Positions 1 through 12,259 are shown, counted from the first letter of the stretch. The stretch is DNA of 64,000 bases from Saccharum officinarum (GCA_020631735.1 CM036160.1:7238407-7302406); one strand, 5' to 3'. Numbers and translations: made by a program. Notes: generated by a model from the letters alone, not told the origin.

Positions 1-645
1 CTCGTCGGGCCCAGGCCTCGGCCCTGTTCGGGTTCGGTTTCCGCTCGCGGCGGGACCGCTGGGGCTTTTGATCTGTTAGTTCGTGGCGGATTCGTTCAGT
101 GATTCGATCTAGCTTCGTAGCGGTCCTGCCTTCCTGGGCTTTGCCTCGGTCCGCTTGGTGCGTTCCCGGGAGTTGCCCGTGCATTGGAGGGATGTAATTT
201 ACCTCCCGATGCTAGTGTGAGTTAACTTTGTGGCCGTGGATTCAGTGGGTTTAGTGCAGACTAAGCTCGAGGGGTTTGTCGGTCTAGGTGATCACTGTAG
301 TTTGGGCTGTTTTTACTAGGTCATTATAAGTAGATTGGTGATTCAGTGAATGCCAGTTATTAATTAGTTTCACTGTTTCTGTGCAATTGCGCTTAGTAGT
401 ATATGTAATCAGAACAGAGAACATAGGCGTCCATTTTTCTTCTCTAAGTCCAATTCCACCATGTTCTTGTCATTGTACTGATTTAGGGTCCATCCTTGAA
501 TCACCAAATTATATTATTCAACAATTTATAGTTCAATCGTTTCTTTGTGATCATCCTTATTATTGTCAAAACTACCTTTTATCATTCTATATTATTATGT
601 AGACACTTGTTTCATGGATGACTTATCATGTTCTTTCTTCTACAG
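1..645 (+). other. Intron 1 (and possibly 5' leader) of the PLAA-like gene
   Basis: I see no coding exon here. The stretch begins GC-rich and becomes T-rich, and it ends in a pyrimidine tract and AG at 644-645 directly before the first recognisable coding exon. The missing start of the protein (about 20 residues, by comparison with the family) must therefore lie left of the window. Confidence 0.6.
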
Positions 646-3600
646 GTTCGTGGCATCTGTGTATGTGGTGATGCTGGGATCGCAACATCGTCGAGGGACC
701 GGACTGTGAAATTCTGGACCCGGAACCCAGAAAAGGAGAGTGAATATGTTCTCTCCAAGACACTCGCAGGACATTCGAGTTTTGTCGGCCCATTGGCTTG
801 GATCCCTCCTTCAGACCGCTTTCCTGAAGGTGGAATCGTCTCTGGTGGTATGGATACATTTGTTTTCCTCTGGGATCTGCAGAAAGGAGAAGTTGTTGAG
901 ACAATGAAGGGGCACAATTCGCAAGTCACTGGACTCGCTGTAGACACTAACGGTGACATCATCTCTTCATCCATGGATTGGTAAACTCTCTTACACAAGC
1001 GTCATCCTAAATTTCTAGTGCTACTTGTCCTCGTGGCATCTTTCCTTGGCTTGCTTGCTTCATCCTCTGCTTGTGTTCTATTAATTTAGAAAGTGCTATG
1101 CTTGAAGCTGTGTATAACGTATACAAAATATAGAAAAGCAGTATTCTGTGTTGCTTGATTGTCCAAACACTTTTACTGATTATTACTTTGTGCTTGAAGT
1201 GTTTCTTCTAATGGGGGGCATGTCGTAATAGATATTCAGTTTTCCTACTATAGTGCCACTGTTCTACTTCACTGACATACCCATTGTGCATGCAGTACTG
1301 TAAGACGGTGGAGAAATGGCAGTGCTATAGAGGTGTGGGAAGCACACAAGGTTGCAGTGCAAACTGTTCTAAAGCTGCCCACAGGGGAACTCTTTACTGG
1401 TAAAGCCTCTAATATATTTTTTCACATTAATCATTTTATTGGTTCCAATGCATGTATTCTGTATTGGTGCACTGCTCTCCTGTAACTTGTTGATGTGATT
1501 TATCATTTCTTTTTTATCTGGCATTTTGGCAACTGATACTAGCACTACATGGTTGTTGTAAACAGTTTAATACTGTAATTTTGGGACTAAAATCATGCTA
1601 TATTGGTGAATCAGAATTGCTTAGTTTGTGTACTTGCGGTGGCTTTTCAAAAGCACATCCTTTTTTTAAGAAAAATTCCGGATGCACTATGTAAGACCTC
1701 TGTTTTAGTGATGACATAATCTTTTTATTAGAGTTATTGGCTCATTTAGATTCCATAACATGGTATTTCCTTTGGATGATTTTCTCATAAATTTATGAAC
1801 AAAATTTTCTTGTGACAAATTAACAATTTACTTATTCACCCTTTTTTCATAGGTTCAAGTGATTCCACTATTAAGCTTTGGAAAGGAAGGACTTGCCTAC
1901 AGACATTCTCAGGACATGCAGGTTTACTTCTGCTCCTTTTTGCTTTATTTTTACTGCAGAAAACACTGTTTGACAAGGTCACGTGAAATGATATCTCACA
2001 TGTTGGTGTATTGAGCTTGCATCATCCTTTATTTTTGTCTATCATGTGACTTTCAGTAAGGCATGTGGAAATTCTGGTGGACACTTGCACCAATGCATAA
2101 GTTTTGTTATTCTTAGCCTAAATATTTAACATCATTTGCCGGTCTAATAAATCGGATCTCTTTTTATTATGGAGCATGCAGTATTTTTTTGTATAATATG
2201 TTATTGTGTTGTTTCTTCAGTGTGATTATACAAACCGACCTAATTTTATGCCACATGCAGATACTGTTAGATGTTTGGCCTCAATGCCAGGTCTAGGAAT
2301 TCTTTCCGCCTCACACGACAGGTAAATGAAAAAGAACACTAAATACCCATATAAACTCCTTGTTCACTTATGCTCACCTTTTGCACCAGAATGTTTTCTT
2401 GGGTTTGCCGAAAATGTTTTAGACCCAACCCTCAGTCCTTTGCCCCTCGTCTTTCAGTTTTATGCAACATCAACGCAGTTGCTCTGTTTCTTCACTGCTT
2501 GTTATTTGTTCACACATGATATTTTTGCTTGTCACAGCACTATCAAGTTATGGGCGTTGACAGGTCAGCCTCTGCTGGACATGATTGGGCATTCTTCTCT
2601 TGTATATTCTGTGGACGCACATTCTTCAGGTCTAATTGCTAGTGGCAGTGAGGATCGCTCTTTGAAGATTTGGAAAGGTGATATATTTTGTATTCTAACT
2701 AAATGCATAGGCATTTCTCTTGTTGAACTTGTACATATATTCTGTGAGCAACTCGTGAAATCTGACTAAGTTAGTGTGTGACCCATTCTACAAACTGTCT
2801 TGTCTAAAGAAATGTAAAGTCGTGGCTAACTGAATGTTTACAACTTCCCCTCTCTCTGCTTCTGTCCAGCATGCTGAAACTTATGTACTCACGTGCTGAA
2901 CTAGTGCAGTAGAGAAGAAAAAATTTATCAGTAAAAACCAAACATGTGTAGTACAGAAAGTTCTTGACGTGCTTCTGTTATCTGATTTTTCGAGTAAAAT
3001 GATGCAGATGGTGTCTGCATTCAAAGCATTGAACACCCGGGATGTATATGGGATGCTAAATTCTTGGGAAATGGAGATATTGTAACTGCTTGTTCTGATG
3101 GCACTACGAGGATATGGACAGCAGATTCTAACAGGTTCTGCAGTGATGAGGAACTTGCAGCTTATACAGATCTTATTTCGCAATACACACTCAGCAGGTA
3201 TGCATCTCCTGTTTCATAAGTTATTTCCTTATCTTTTGCAAGGTTTTGTCATTTTGTATAGATTAGAGTATTTGCTTATTTTGATACCAGTTAACCATGG
3301 TCTATATACGTTTACTCATGATACAATCGCTATGCTATTTCTGAAAATTGGATCACTAGGCTTATTCAGTCATCTCTTTATATAGATAGTGACTGTGGTC
3401 TGTCTACTGTTGCTATTTTCTGAAAATTGGAGCCCTGGAAAATTCACACATGATATGCTTATTTCTTGCTTTTACAGAAAGACTGTTGGTGGACTTAAGT
3501 TGATGGATCTACCAGGAGTGGAGGCGCTGCAAGTTCCAGGTTATATATCACATTTTTTATCCTTATATTGTTGACATGTATAAATAAGAGGCAACAAACA

Positions 3601-6600
3601 ACACACAATTCCATGACTCAACTTAGAACAAACTTAGCAGCTTACAGAAACAATTTATTAAGACATAAGTTTTTTTTATTAAAAATGATCTATATTGGGC
3701 CTCCATGGCTGGAACCCAAAACCCAAAACTGAACCCGATAAGTTTTGGGTTCCCGAACCTGAAATCCGTGGGTGAAAAATCACCCCTGCACCCACAGCCT
3801 CTGCGCCCGAAATCCGCGGGGCCCCGACCCAAAACCGCTCCACTGCCATCCCTATACTTGACATCCACTGCTAAATATCTAGACTGGTTCGCTGTTCATC
3901 AAATGGGCCCAATCTACATTTATTTTTCGAATCATAACATGAACATTCTGTATTTTACTTCAAAATATCTATCTTCTATAAATATTCTGAGCCTTTGTTT
4001 AGCATGTAAGAATAGGGAGTAGTATGTGAAAGCTAATATCAATGGAAGCTTGAATGATGTGGTGTTTAAGCTGAAGTAATAGCTCAAATTCTGTCAGTTT
4101 AGTGTGTGTTTCAATATTATATATTTCCTTAGTAAATGTACCTTTTCTAATGTTATGTTCGAGCAGGGAACTCTGATGGACAAACACTAATTGTTAGAGA
4201 AGGGGACAATGGTGTAGCATATTCGTGGAATTCAGCAGAGTTAAAATGGGACAAAGTAATCCCCTTTCTGCTTTAGACCTTTTCAGTTTCACCATTATAT
4301 TTACCAAGTCTATGTCCCGATCACATAAGAGAATCTGCAGAGTTAAGGATTAGTGCAATATCTTGCTGGTTGTACATTTATTATACTCCTTGATTTTGAT
4401 AGAGTTGTTTAGCTAGCAGTCCTCTAGTTGTCTGATGATCATCACTATGGCATAAATCAATCCCTAGCTGCAATGGTTTAAGTTTTTGACTTAATTATTT
4501 GGGGCTATTTTATCGCATCAAGACGTAGTTATGCACTCTGGGAGCCATCTGTCCTTGACATGCTACTGCCTATCTTTGTTGTATAACCTTTAATTTCTAG
4601 TTAATCTAATCCCATTTGTTGCCCAACCAAATTGCTAGATTGGTGAAGTAGTGGACGGGCCTGGTGATGCTGCTCAAGGCCAGGTTCATGATGGTGTACG
4701 ATATGATTTTGGTAAGTTTGAGTTTCATTATATGTGTTTTGCACTAACCTTTTTTGTTTTCTTATATTCTTCTAAAATTTCTGCAGTTTTTAATGTTGAT
4801 ATTGGAGATGGAGAACCCATACGAAAACTACCCTATAACCGTTCAGGTATATCACACTTGTATTTCTATTTTCTGTGATTTTCTCTGCTATTGATTCTAG
4901 AGTAAACCAATTAGTATTATGATTCATATGCTTTTGGTTTTATATGGTACATTTAAGTGTCCATACATCATGAATCTTTTTGCCTTTCATGTGCATAGAC
5001 GTGAGAGCTTTTATTCTCAAGGTTATCTTATGCACCTGTTACATTCGTTTTTGTTTTCATTGTAGATGATCCATACACAGTCGCTGACAAGTGGCTCCTG
5101 AAAGAAAATCTGCCTTTGACATATCGCCAACAGGTTGTAGAATTTATACTGCAGAATTCTGGCCAGAACAACTTTGTTCCAGATCCATCTTTTCGGGATC
5201 CCTATACTGGGGGTAAGCATGTTGTTTTTTCTTTTGGCTACTGTTACATATTTGCCTGTTGGTTGTTGCTGCTGACAACCAAGTTTATTCTGTATCAGCC
5301 AATGCATATGTACCTGGGCAACCATCGTCATCGAATGGTACGTATTCACTATCCATGCCTAAATTTTGGAAATCGAGCTGGTTCTTTCTGCCAGTTTTCT
5401 TTGTATATTAAATTGCAATCCTTAACTGTTTTTTTGGGCTGTATCCTGAATCTTGACGTAATACATACTTATTTTGTAGGTAATGCTCCAAAACCAACTT
5501 TCAAGCACATACCAAAGGTACTACCGATCTTCATTCTTTCTTCTTAATATAATGATGCGCAGCTTTCCTGCGTTTTTGAGGAAAAAAAAAACTACCGATC
5601 TTCATGATTGTTACGTATATTTATTTTTGAAATAACACTGATACTTGGACTTGAGGCTCGGTTAAATTTCACTTGATTTTGGAAACTGTGTGGTATTGGT
5701 GAAGGTTACTTGCAAGTGCAAGAGTTTAGTGACAATGTTGCGCTATATACTAATTGCGCCCTTTGCATCCCTTGACAGTGGTGGATACTTATTTCTTCCC
5801 TTGCCTTTTTTTTTGAACGAACTCCCTTGCCTTTGTTGTTGTTAATAAGGTGTCCGCACACTTCAAAAGTAAATGACATGTCTTGCAGTACAAGTATTTC
5901 AACTGAACATGTTTTTTAGTTACAGGAAGGTATCCTGATAGATTCATAGAACTTTTAACAATATTGATTATGTTAGTATAATATATGTATACAAGAACTA
6001 ATGGTCAAAGTTTCTTGCCAAGTCAAACAAAGCCTTGTACAAGACAATAAAGGCAGTATAGGTCAAAATTCTGATCCAGTCATCTGCCTGATCTTTTGTT
6101 GGCAGTAGCTGATGATTAATGCAATTTTTTTTAAAAACCAGAAGCAAGTTGCCATTAAATAATACATGATTTGTCTTGCAACCTTTTTACAACTTATTTG
6201 ATTTGCAGAGTGGAATGCTATCATTTGAGACAGCTCAGTTCGATGGAATCGTAAAGAAAGTTACAGAGTTTAATGCAAGACTTTCATCTGACTCGGTAAT
6301 CTGAAAGCTTATTTCCTGGCGCTTTTTGTTTCTTCCAAAAACTAACATATCAATATTTCTTCCCGGAACCTAGAAAATGTAGTTTTGTTTACATCATTCC
6401 ATGTGCTTTTAGATCTATTTCGATGCATTAGGTCTTATGTTAATGAGTTTTCAGCAGTGGGTATGAGTAACCTTTGTCCCTTGCACACCAACTGACTTGT
6501 CTTGAAAAATATAATGTGTAGAAGTATATGTTGAAAGGGAGAGACATAATCTTCATTGGAGATGTGGAGGTGATGGGGACGACACATGAGTAAATAACTC

Positions 6601-8586
6601 GAGTTAGGGGAAAAGTTTGTTATAAGTCCCAAACATGCATTAAGTAGGGTTAAGCTAATCAACATAGAATGCTAGTTGCTGATTAACGTTAAGGGTGTGT
6701 GGGTGGTGTGCATGTTGTATTTTACAACTCTTCTTCTTAATGAAATGATACGCAGCTCTCCTGCGTATTCGAGAAAAAAAACATAGAATGCTAGTGTGAA
6801 GCATGAATAGCATATATCTATAAACCTGGAGTAACCTGCTAAATTACTTACTGACTTGTTCCTTGTGCTTTTGGTATGTTGTGGACTAAACTAAGCTTGT
6901 GTGTTACACACTATTTACAATAGTTCATCTAAGATCTAGCTCAAAGCGTTTATAGATGCTGTGGTTGGACTTTGGTGGACCTCGACCAATGCTAACTGAC
7001 AGTCTAGTAGGCGATACCTCCACATGGGTTGTTTAGAATAAAAGTAATCCTTTCAAGAAGTTCATCAGAGATACCTCCACATGGTTTAATTTTAACTTAT
7101 CTGTATTCAGGAACAGAAACAATTATCTCTGTCTGAGACGGAGATGTCAAGATTACCTGCCATAGTGAAAGTGTTGAAAGAGACATCATTTTATCACACA
7201 AGTAAACTTGCAGATGCTGATATGGCATTGTTGGTAAAGATATTGAAGTCTTGGCCTCCACAAATGATGTTTCCAGGTATATATCCTCTTTGGATCACAA
7301 GATTATATATCCTCTTTGGATCACAAGATGTTCTTGCTTTTAAATATTTATAAACTTCAATTTTTTTACGGCGTTGGTTTTCAGTCGATCTGAAAGGTGT
7401 CTTTCGACCTTGCAGTTATTGATTTTCTGAGAATGTTCGTGTTGCATCCTGATGGAGCTGCTTTACTTCTCAAGACCATCGAAACTGGAAATGGTAGGAG
7501 TTTGGATAGCACTCTTTTTTGCTAATCCCAGCCTTTCACTTCTGAATTATCTGCACCTATTCAAGCATAGATTGTCTAATTGTCTACACTATGTATTTTA
7601 ATCACTAGAATTGGCTCTTACTGAAAATCAAACAATATCTATTGGTACTGAACAAAGTTTCGTTCCTCATGTTTGTCAGATATACTTTTGGAAACCTTTC
7701 GTAAAGCTGTTGCGCCGCCTGTACAGCCAGCAAATTTGCTTACACTTCTTAAAGCTGTGACAAACTTGTTTGACAACTCATGCTTGCACCAGTGGTTGAG
7801 GACCCACTGCGCTGAGGTCTGTTCTCAAGTTAAAATAATTTATTTTCTCTTCTTTGTCTGTTGTGCATAAAACATATTGGCCTGTTATCTAGTCTTGCTT
7901 TTTCTGGACTGACAATTTTATTTCCTAATTTCAGATCATTGATTCCTTGTCTAACTGCAAGTCTTCTTTTAGCAAGAATGCACACTTGGCATATGCCACG
8001 CTTCTACTGAAGTGAGTCTCAAGTTGAAGTCTACCTATTTATGCATTGCAATTTTGCTTCCACAGCATTAGAAAATGAAAAGAGCATTCGAGATTGCTGA
8101 AGTTCCTTACATTTGCTGTGCAGCTATGCTGTTCTTTCAATTGAATCAAAGGATGAACAAAGTCAGGCGCAAATTCTTTCTGCCACCCTTGAAGTGAGTT
8201 TTCCAGCCTACTATATCCAGCCAATGCAATTTCCAGAGAAATCCCATGTCTTACATTTCTTGACCTTACAGATCGCTGAAGATGACACTCAAGATTTCGA
8301 CTCAAAATACCGGGCACTTGTTGCAATCGGTTCTCTTGTATCCTTTTTCAACATTCCATTATTGCAGCGTTTCATGCACTGCAATTTTATTGGTTTCATC
8401 ATTTCTTCTAAATTTTCATGCTTTGGCATGTGTTGCCCTTAACCTAATTTACTCAAGATGCTCAAGGGCCTCGTGAAGTCCCTTGCTCTCGACCTTGATG
8501 TTAAGAGCGTCGCGAGCAGTGTGAAGTCTTCTATGGACACGAAGGTTGCAGAAGTTGGAGGTGATATCGAATCGCTAACAAGCTGA
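646..8586 (+). CDS. PLAA: PLAA/DOA1-like protein (WD40-PFU-PUL), 5'-partial, 21 exons in window
   Basis: Ubiquitin-binding adaptor; family members bind ubiquitin with the WD40 and PFU domains and Cdc48/p97 with the PUL domain, acting in cytosolic and nuclear protein turnover. Exons: 646-980, 1296-1399, 1853-1921, 2261-2321, 2538-2677, 3008-3197, 3478-3539, 4167-4255, 4639-4711, 4787-4846, 5066-5212, 5299-5337, 5480-5517, 6209-6295, 7111-7276, 7416-7493, 7680-7816, 7935-8011, 8124-8193, 8272-8337, 8458-8586. All borders are GT/AG and the sum is 2217 nt, exactly 738 codons plus stop. WD repeats occupy the first 300 residues (blade motifs such as STIKLW, SLKIW, TTRIW). The PFU region lies at about 350-455 (GDGEPIRKLPYN, DPSFRDPYTG) and the PUL region at about 470-738. 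The first codon in the window is the V of a VRGIC motif, so only a short first exon is missing. No inactivating change was seen. Confidence 0.95.
3690..3865. repeat. Transposon-like GC-rich block inside PLAA intron
   Basis: A C/G-rich 175-bp patch with repeated 'acccaaaac'-type motifs sits in an otherwise AT-rich intron. It contains the inverted pair 'accccaaaact / agttttgggt'. The composition suggests an old MITE, but I cannot define its ends. Confidence 0.35.
5520..5605 (+). mobile_element. Very short LINE-type 3' tail insertion with 15-bp target duplication (PLAA intron)
   Basis: The 15-mer ACTACCGATCTTCAT occurs at 5520-5534 and again at 5591-5605. Between them is a 56-bp insert ending in a poly-A run. 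The insert carries the 'gatgcgcagctttcctgcg' tail motif also seen at 6740-6770. A poly-A tail plus a 15-bp duplication is the mark of target-primed reverse transcription by a severely 5'-truncated LINE (or a SINE). Confidence 0.85.
5797..5834 (-). mobile_element. Micro-insertion with A-tail and 12-bp target duplication
   Basis: TCCCTTGCCTTT is present at 5797-5808 and 5823-5834. The 14 bp between them reads, on the minus strand, as a short sequence ending in six A. It looks like an extremely truncated retroposition in the same gene. Confidence 0.45.
6662..6795 (+). mobile_element. Second truncated LINE-type insertion with 15-bp target duplication (PLAA intron)
   Basis: ACATAGAATGCTAGT at 6662-6676 is repeated perfectly at 6781-6795. 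The 104-bp insert ends in the same tail ('acgcagctctcctgcgtattcgag', shortened) and poly-A as the insert at 5535-5590, so the two come from one retroelement family. Confidence 0.85.
7278..7329. repeat. Perfect 26-bp tandem duplication at an intron start
   Basis: The units are 7278-7303 and 7304-7329 and they are identical. The repeat begins at the second base of the GT donor of the intron after the exon ending at 7276, so the intron lengthened without loss of the donor. Confidence 0.9.
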
Positions 8587-9364
8587 GAAGAGGTTTGCGT
8601 GCAGCTGGGTCATTTGGGACATTGCTCCTTCACTTGAGGCGCCACTGTGCATGACTTAAAACCGTGGGGCTGGGGTTCGTGTGGCAGGTCAATTCAGACG
8701 CCCTCCTGGACCTACCACGTTTCTCCTTCCAAAAAACCACATGGGGTTATGATTATTGTTTCACCTTGTAACCATCATGGAAGTGTGAATTTTGGGTGGT
8801 AGTGCTTAGATTTTGTAAATTGAATAGCTGGGCTAGTTGGCCTCGACAGAGAAGCCTTGAGCGAATGTGTGCGTGGACGGTGACAGCCCAATAGGCATGC
8901 TCTATACTTTAATATAGTTGCATTCTTGTCACAAAATTCATATCCCCATCCCGGCTCTTTGAAGAACGATGAAGAGCCTGTCCTGTTTTATCTGGGCTCT
9001 ACCGTCTAGTACTCTAGTCAGCTGTGCGTCTTGTCCTTGTGTTGTTTGAGCTCTCGGGACTCTAATTGCTAGTAGTGCAGTGTACGCTCGAGCTTTTTCG
9101 TTGGTACAAATGGCGCTACTGTAGTGCGACTGCTAAAGTAACTACTAATATTCATGGCCATCTTTTGGAAATCATAAGGCTCCTGTTTTGTATATTCGCC
9201 TGTTTTACCAATCATTTTAAAAAAGTACGGAAGGGGCTTATGTTGAGTCTATGATTCTGTCGGTTCCCTTTCCTAAATATCATTGGTGTCTTATTGAGTA
9301 TTGTCAAGTAGAGTAGCAGTTTTCAGACCTTTCGTTCATGCGGTTTGTAAATACAAACAAGTTC
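8587..9364 (+). other. PLAA 3' untranslated and intergenic stretch
   Basis: No open coding region of note. The first 300-400 bases are probably the 3' UTR of the upstream gene. I saw no clear polyadenylation signal that I would assign. Confidence 0.4.
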
Positions 9365-9367
9365 TTA

Positions 9368-9769
9368 GACTACCCGCACTCATGGACCTCTATATTCATC
9401 CTCTATACGTCAGTCAGCAAGATTCTCTTCTCTATACTTAATTCTCCCGCACTCATCCATCCTCTATATCATCCTCTATCCACTGTGGGACCCACTTGTC
9501 ACTTTATCTAAATATATCCATGCGTGATCTAGTTTTGAAGGATTTATTGAGACGAATTTAATGGTGCAATCGAAATTTAATTTGGATTTTTGGTTTGTGA
9601 GTTATAGCATTTTTCCTTTGTTTAGCTAGTGGGGCCCGCCACTATTAAGTATAGAGTAAGCACAGTACCACTCTAAATATAGAGTGAGAGAAAAGATAGA
9701 GTATCGTTTAGAGTACCCAGTGCAGCAGTTTTTACACTATCTAAATTTTAAAGTTTTTAACGGGTAGTC
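9368..9769. mobile_element. Tourist-like MITE (family T1), TSD TTA
   Basis: 402 bp, flanked by TTA at 9365-9367 and 9770-9772, with terminal inverted repeats GACTACCCG / CGGGTAGTC. Related copies lie at 34877-35318 and 42653-43077, and a chimeric one at 31256-31719. A 3-bp TWA target and such ends fit the PIF/Harbinger (Tourist) group. Confidence 0.85.
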
Positions 9770-9861
9770 TTATGTCATGGCATTTTGAAGTTAGGAACTG
9801 AAGGGGCACGGAGCCTCAAGTCTTCTTTGGAAATATACGAAGAAGCCATCTTAAAACTGAT

Positions 9862-10077
9862 TCAGGCTTTGTGATGTTGACAGCTGACAAGCAGCACTGG
9901 CCCAAAGTCCTTTGAGGAGCATGGTATATCTATGACTCGAATTGTGTTTGTTGTGGCTGACGTGTGCCCTTCAAATACAGCGTTGAATTCCCCAAGGATA
10001 TCTGCTAAATAGTTCATGTTGGCCTCAAGAGTTGGCAAATTGCAGCCCGAACTCCGATAGCTAGATTTAATGAAGTT
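9862..10077 (-). pseudogene. Unrecognised coding-like remnant
   Basis: On the minus strand an open frame of about 71 codons runs from just after a TAA (near 10077) to a TGA at 9862-9864. The residue composition looks protein-like (for example ANMNYLADILGEFNAVFEGH near the middle). A second open patch, containing FENINEAMRFSVNSEKK, lies just upstream at about 10090-10185 but in another frame. I do not recognise the family. It could be the last exon or exons of a decayed gene, or chance. Confidence 0.25.
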
Positions 10078-10494
10078 TTAATCAAAATGTTGAAATTTTA
10101 TCAAACTGAAACACTGCTTGAGCAACATTTTTCTTTTCTGAGTTGACACTGAAGCGCATTGCCTCATTTATGTTTTCAAATTGCAAACAAAAACCAATGA
10201 GTGGAGTGGTAGGGTAGTGTCAAACAGAAATGAACAATTAAGTTCCATCTTGAATCTACTGCTGTTGGGTTCTCGCAGAGTGGCAGAGCTACTATTATCA
10301 AGTGCTCTTTCTGACGTACAGTTTAATAAGTGATGCCTATTTCTCAGTCACTGTTTGGCTAATGCTCGACTCGCCTGAACGGGACTGAAGGCAGTTTGCT
10401 CTCGCGGAGAGATGCAAATCAGATATCGTTGTGCAATCTGCAGAACAGTTCAATTGTAAACGTGTCAACTAAAGGGCAAGAAATGACGCACACA

Positions 10495-10650
10495 GAACAA
10501 AAAAGAAAAAGGGAAAAAAAAAAGCAGGACACAGAACAAAAAAAAGAAAAACAAGCAACACACATAACAAAAAAAGAAAAAACAAAAAAAAAAGAAAAGG
10601 AAAAGAAAAACAAGCAGCACACAGAACCAAAAAGGAAAAAGAAAAAAGAG
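10495..10650. repeat. A-rich low-complexity tract
   Basis: Dense A-rich sequence of the form (aaaaagaaaaac)n with interspersed 'acacagaac' motifs. On the minus strand it gives T-runs just downstream of the tRNA gene that can end RNA polymerase III transcription. The open frames here are compositional artefacts. Confidence 0.8.
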
Positions 10651-10661
10651 GAACATTTTTT

Positions 10662-10735
10662 TTCCATTGCCGGGATTTGAACCCGGGTCGCCTGGGTGAA
10701 AGCCAGGTATCCTAACCGGACTAGACGACAATGGA
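10662..10735 (-). tRNA. trnE-UUC: tRNA-Glu (anticodon UUC)
   Basis: Read on the minus strand, the gene folds as a cloverleaf. It has a 7-bp acceptor stem (TCCATTG with CAATGGA), a D-arm containing GGTTA, an anticodon stem CCTGG/CCAGG around loop CTTTCAC (anticodon TTC), and a T-arm CCGGG-TTCAAAT-CCCGG. There is no intron. The 3' CCA is not encoded, as in nuclear genes. T-runs follow on the transcribed strand within about 15 nt. The sequence resembles nuclear rather than organelle tRNA-Glu. Confidence 0.93.
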
Positions 10736-11214
10736 TTTGATGTACAAAGGACCCTCGTAATTTTTATTCTTGTTAACAACCATGCCCTGAACATCATCCA
10801 AGTGTCTGTTAACCACCAGACGTGCCTGTTAGTTCATTCAGTTTAGCATGTGCTCCAGCTCCAGCATCTCTCAGTCTCGGCACACCAGACACCAGCAGTA
10901 CTCGTCACCTACTCGGCTGAGCAGGGATGGTCTCTCTCAGTCAAATAAATCAAAAGAAAGGTGGCGTGGCATCGTCACATCTGTCCATCCATTTCAACGA
11001 CCAACTTTTGATTCAAAAAGAGAGAGAAATGCAAGATGGAAAATCCGTCAACTTTCCCGGCCGAGACTGAAAAAGTGCTCCGTCTGTCCTTAGAGAAGGC
11101 ACCCTATTACTCCTCTTTCCACAAAACTAGGGTAGAAATGATAGCAAGAAAGCCCCGTCACTTTCAATTGCACATTTCTCTGTTAAAACGAAATTGATAT
11201 GGTATCATTGAAAC
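10736..11214. other. Intergenic, nothing recognised
   Basis: An 81-codon open frame on the plus strand (10848-11093) resembles no family I know, has biased composition and lacks gene-like context. I do not call it a gene. Confidence 0.4.
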
Positions 11215-11217
11215 GTA

Positions 11218-11469
11218 GGCTGTGTTTAGTTCCATTGAAAAGTGCACTATGCAAAAAAAGATTTTTCGTCACATCAAACTTGCGATATATGCATGGAGTA
11301 CTAAATGTGGATAAAATCAAAAACTAATTGTACCAGTTTGGTTGTACTTTGCGAACGACGTTTTGAGCCTAATTAGTCAACGGTTGGACATTATTACCAA
11401 ATACAAACGAAATACTACAGTGTCACTACAGTGAATTTTGCACTTCAAATTTGGGAACTAAACACAACC
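11218..11469. mobile_element. MITE, GGCTGTGTTTAGTT family (M), TSD GTA
   Basis: 252 bp with ends GGCTGTGTTTAGTT / AACTAAACACAACC and GTA on both sides (11215-11217, 11470-11472). The inner 'catcaaacttgcgatatatg' and 'atggagtactaaatg' stretches recur in all M-family copies in the window. Confidence 0.85.
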
Positions 11470-12259
11470 GTAATGTCAAAGACGATACCACATGGTCGAA
11501 AGTACATCAACAACGATCAGAGTCTATCCAAACGATATTTCAAATACGATAAACATGCCATTAACCATACAAGTATATTATTCGCCAAAGAAAAATAAAA
11601 AATACAGGTATATAACCTGCTCTAGTTCATACAAAAGAAATAACGATTAAGACATAGACATTACTTATAATATGTTGACATATAGCCACATACATTCCAT
11701 TACTTTAACAAAATCCAATTACTTGTTTGGATATAGCTGGGTTGGGTTAGGGTTTTGAGTGGGACTCACATGTTTCTATGAAAAAAATAGAAAGATAGCT
11801 TTCTTTTGTTCTCACACAACTAAACAGTGCTCTCTGCCTAGCTCAGGTTCGATCCTATAGTCACGGAGCGTATTGACACTGGATTGATTGAAAATAGATT
11901 GGATTTTGATTTTTGAGTTTATCTTTTTTTTAAATTATCGTTAAAAGACGCCATCTCCTATCCATGTTCATCCGGAGAACCAAACACATTCACTCAAGAG
12001 TAATTAGCATCTATTAGTAACTTTATAAACTTGTTAGTAGAACTAATAGTTTGCAGCTCTAGTTGATCTACTAGTGATTTCAGCTATTATTCAAATAGGC
12101 CCTAATAACACACGTTGCCCTGGCCGTCTGACGTGGCCAAAAAACCAGACACCACCTCGAAATGGAGCGGTGGCACGCGCAGGCACGAAAGATGGCAGAC
12201 ACCGTTCACTCAAACTTCGAATCTGAAGAATTTTGGAGCATCCGGTACCGTTTCAGACT
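11470..12259. other. Intergenic, AT-rich, ends at assembly gap
   Basis: No gene seen. Short motifs around 11720-11950 resemble degraded MITE ends ('gttgggttagggttttgag'). Confidence 0.4.

Noticed and set aside
10396..10797. Lys/Glu-rich and Phe-rich frames over the A-rich tract and the tRNA gene
   Set aside because: They are compositional artefacts of poly-purine DNA and overlap a clear tRNA gene.
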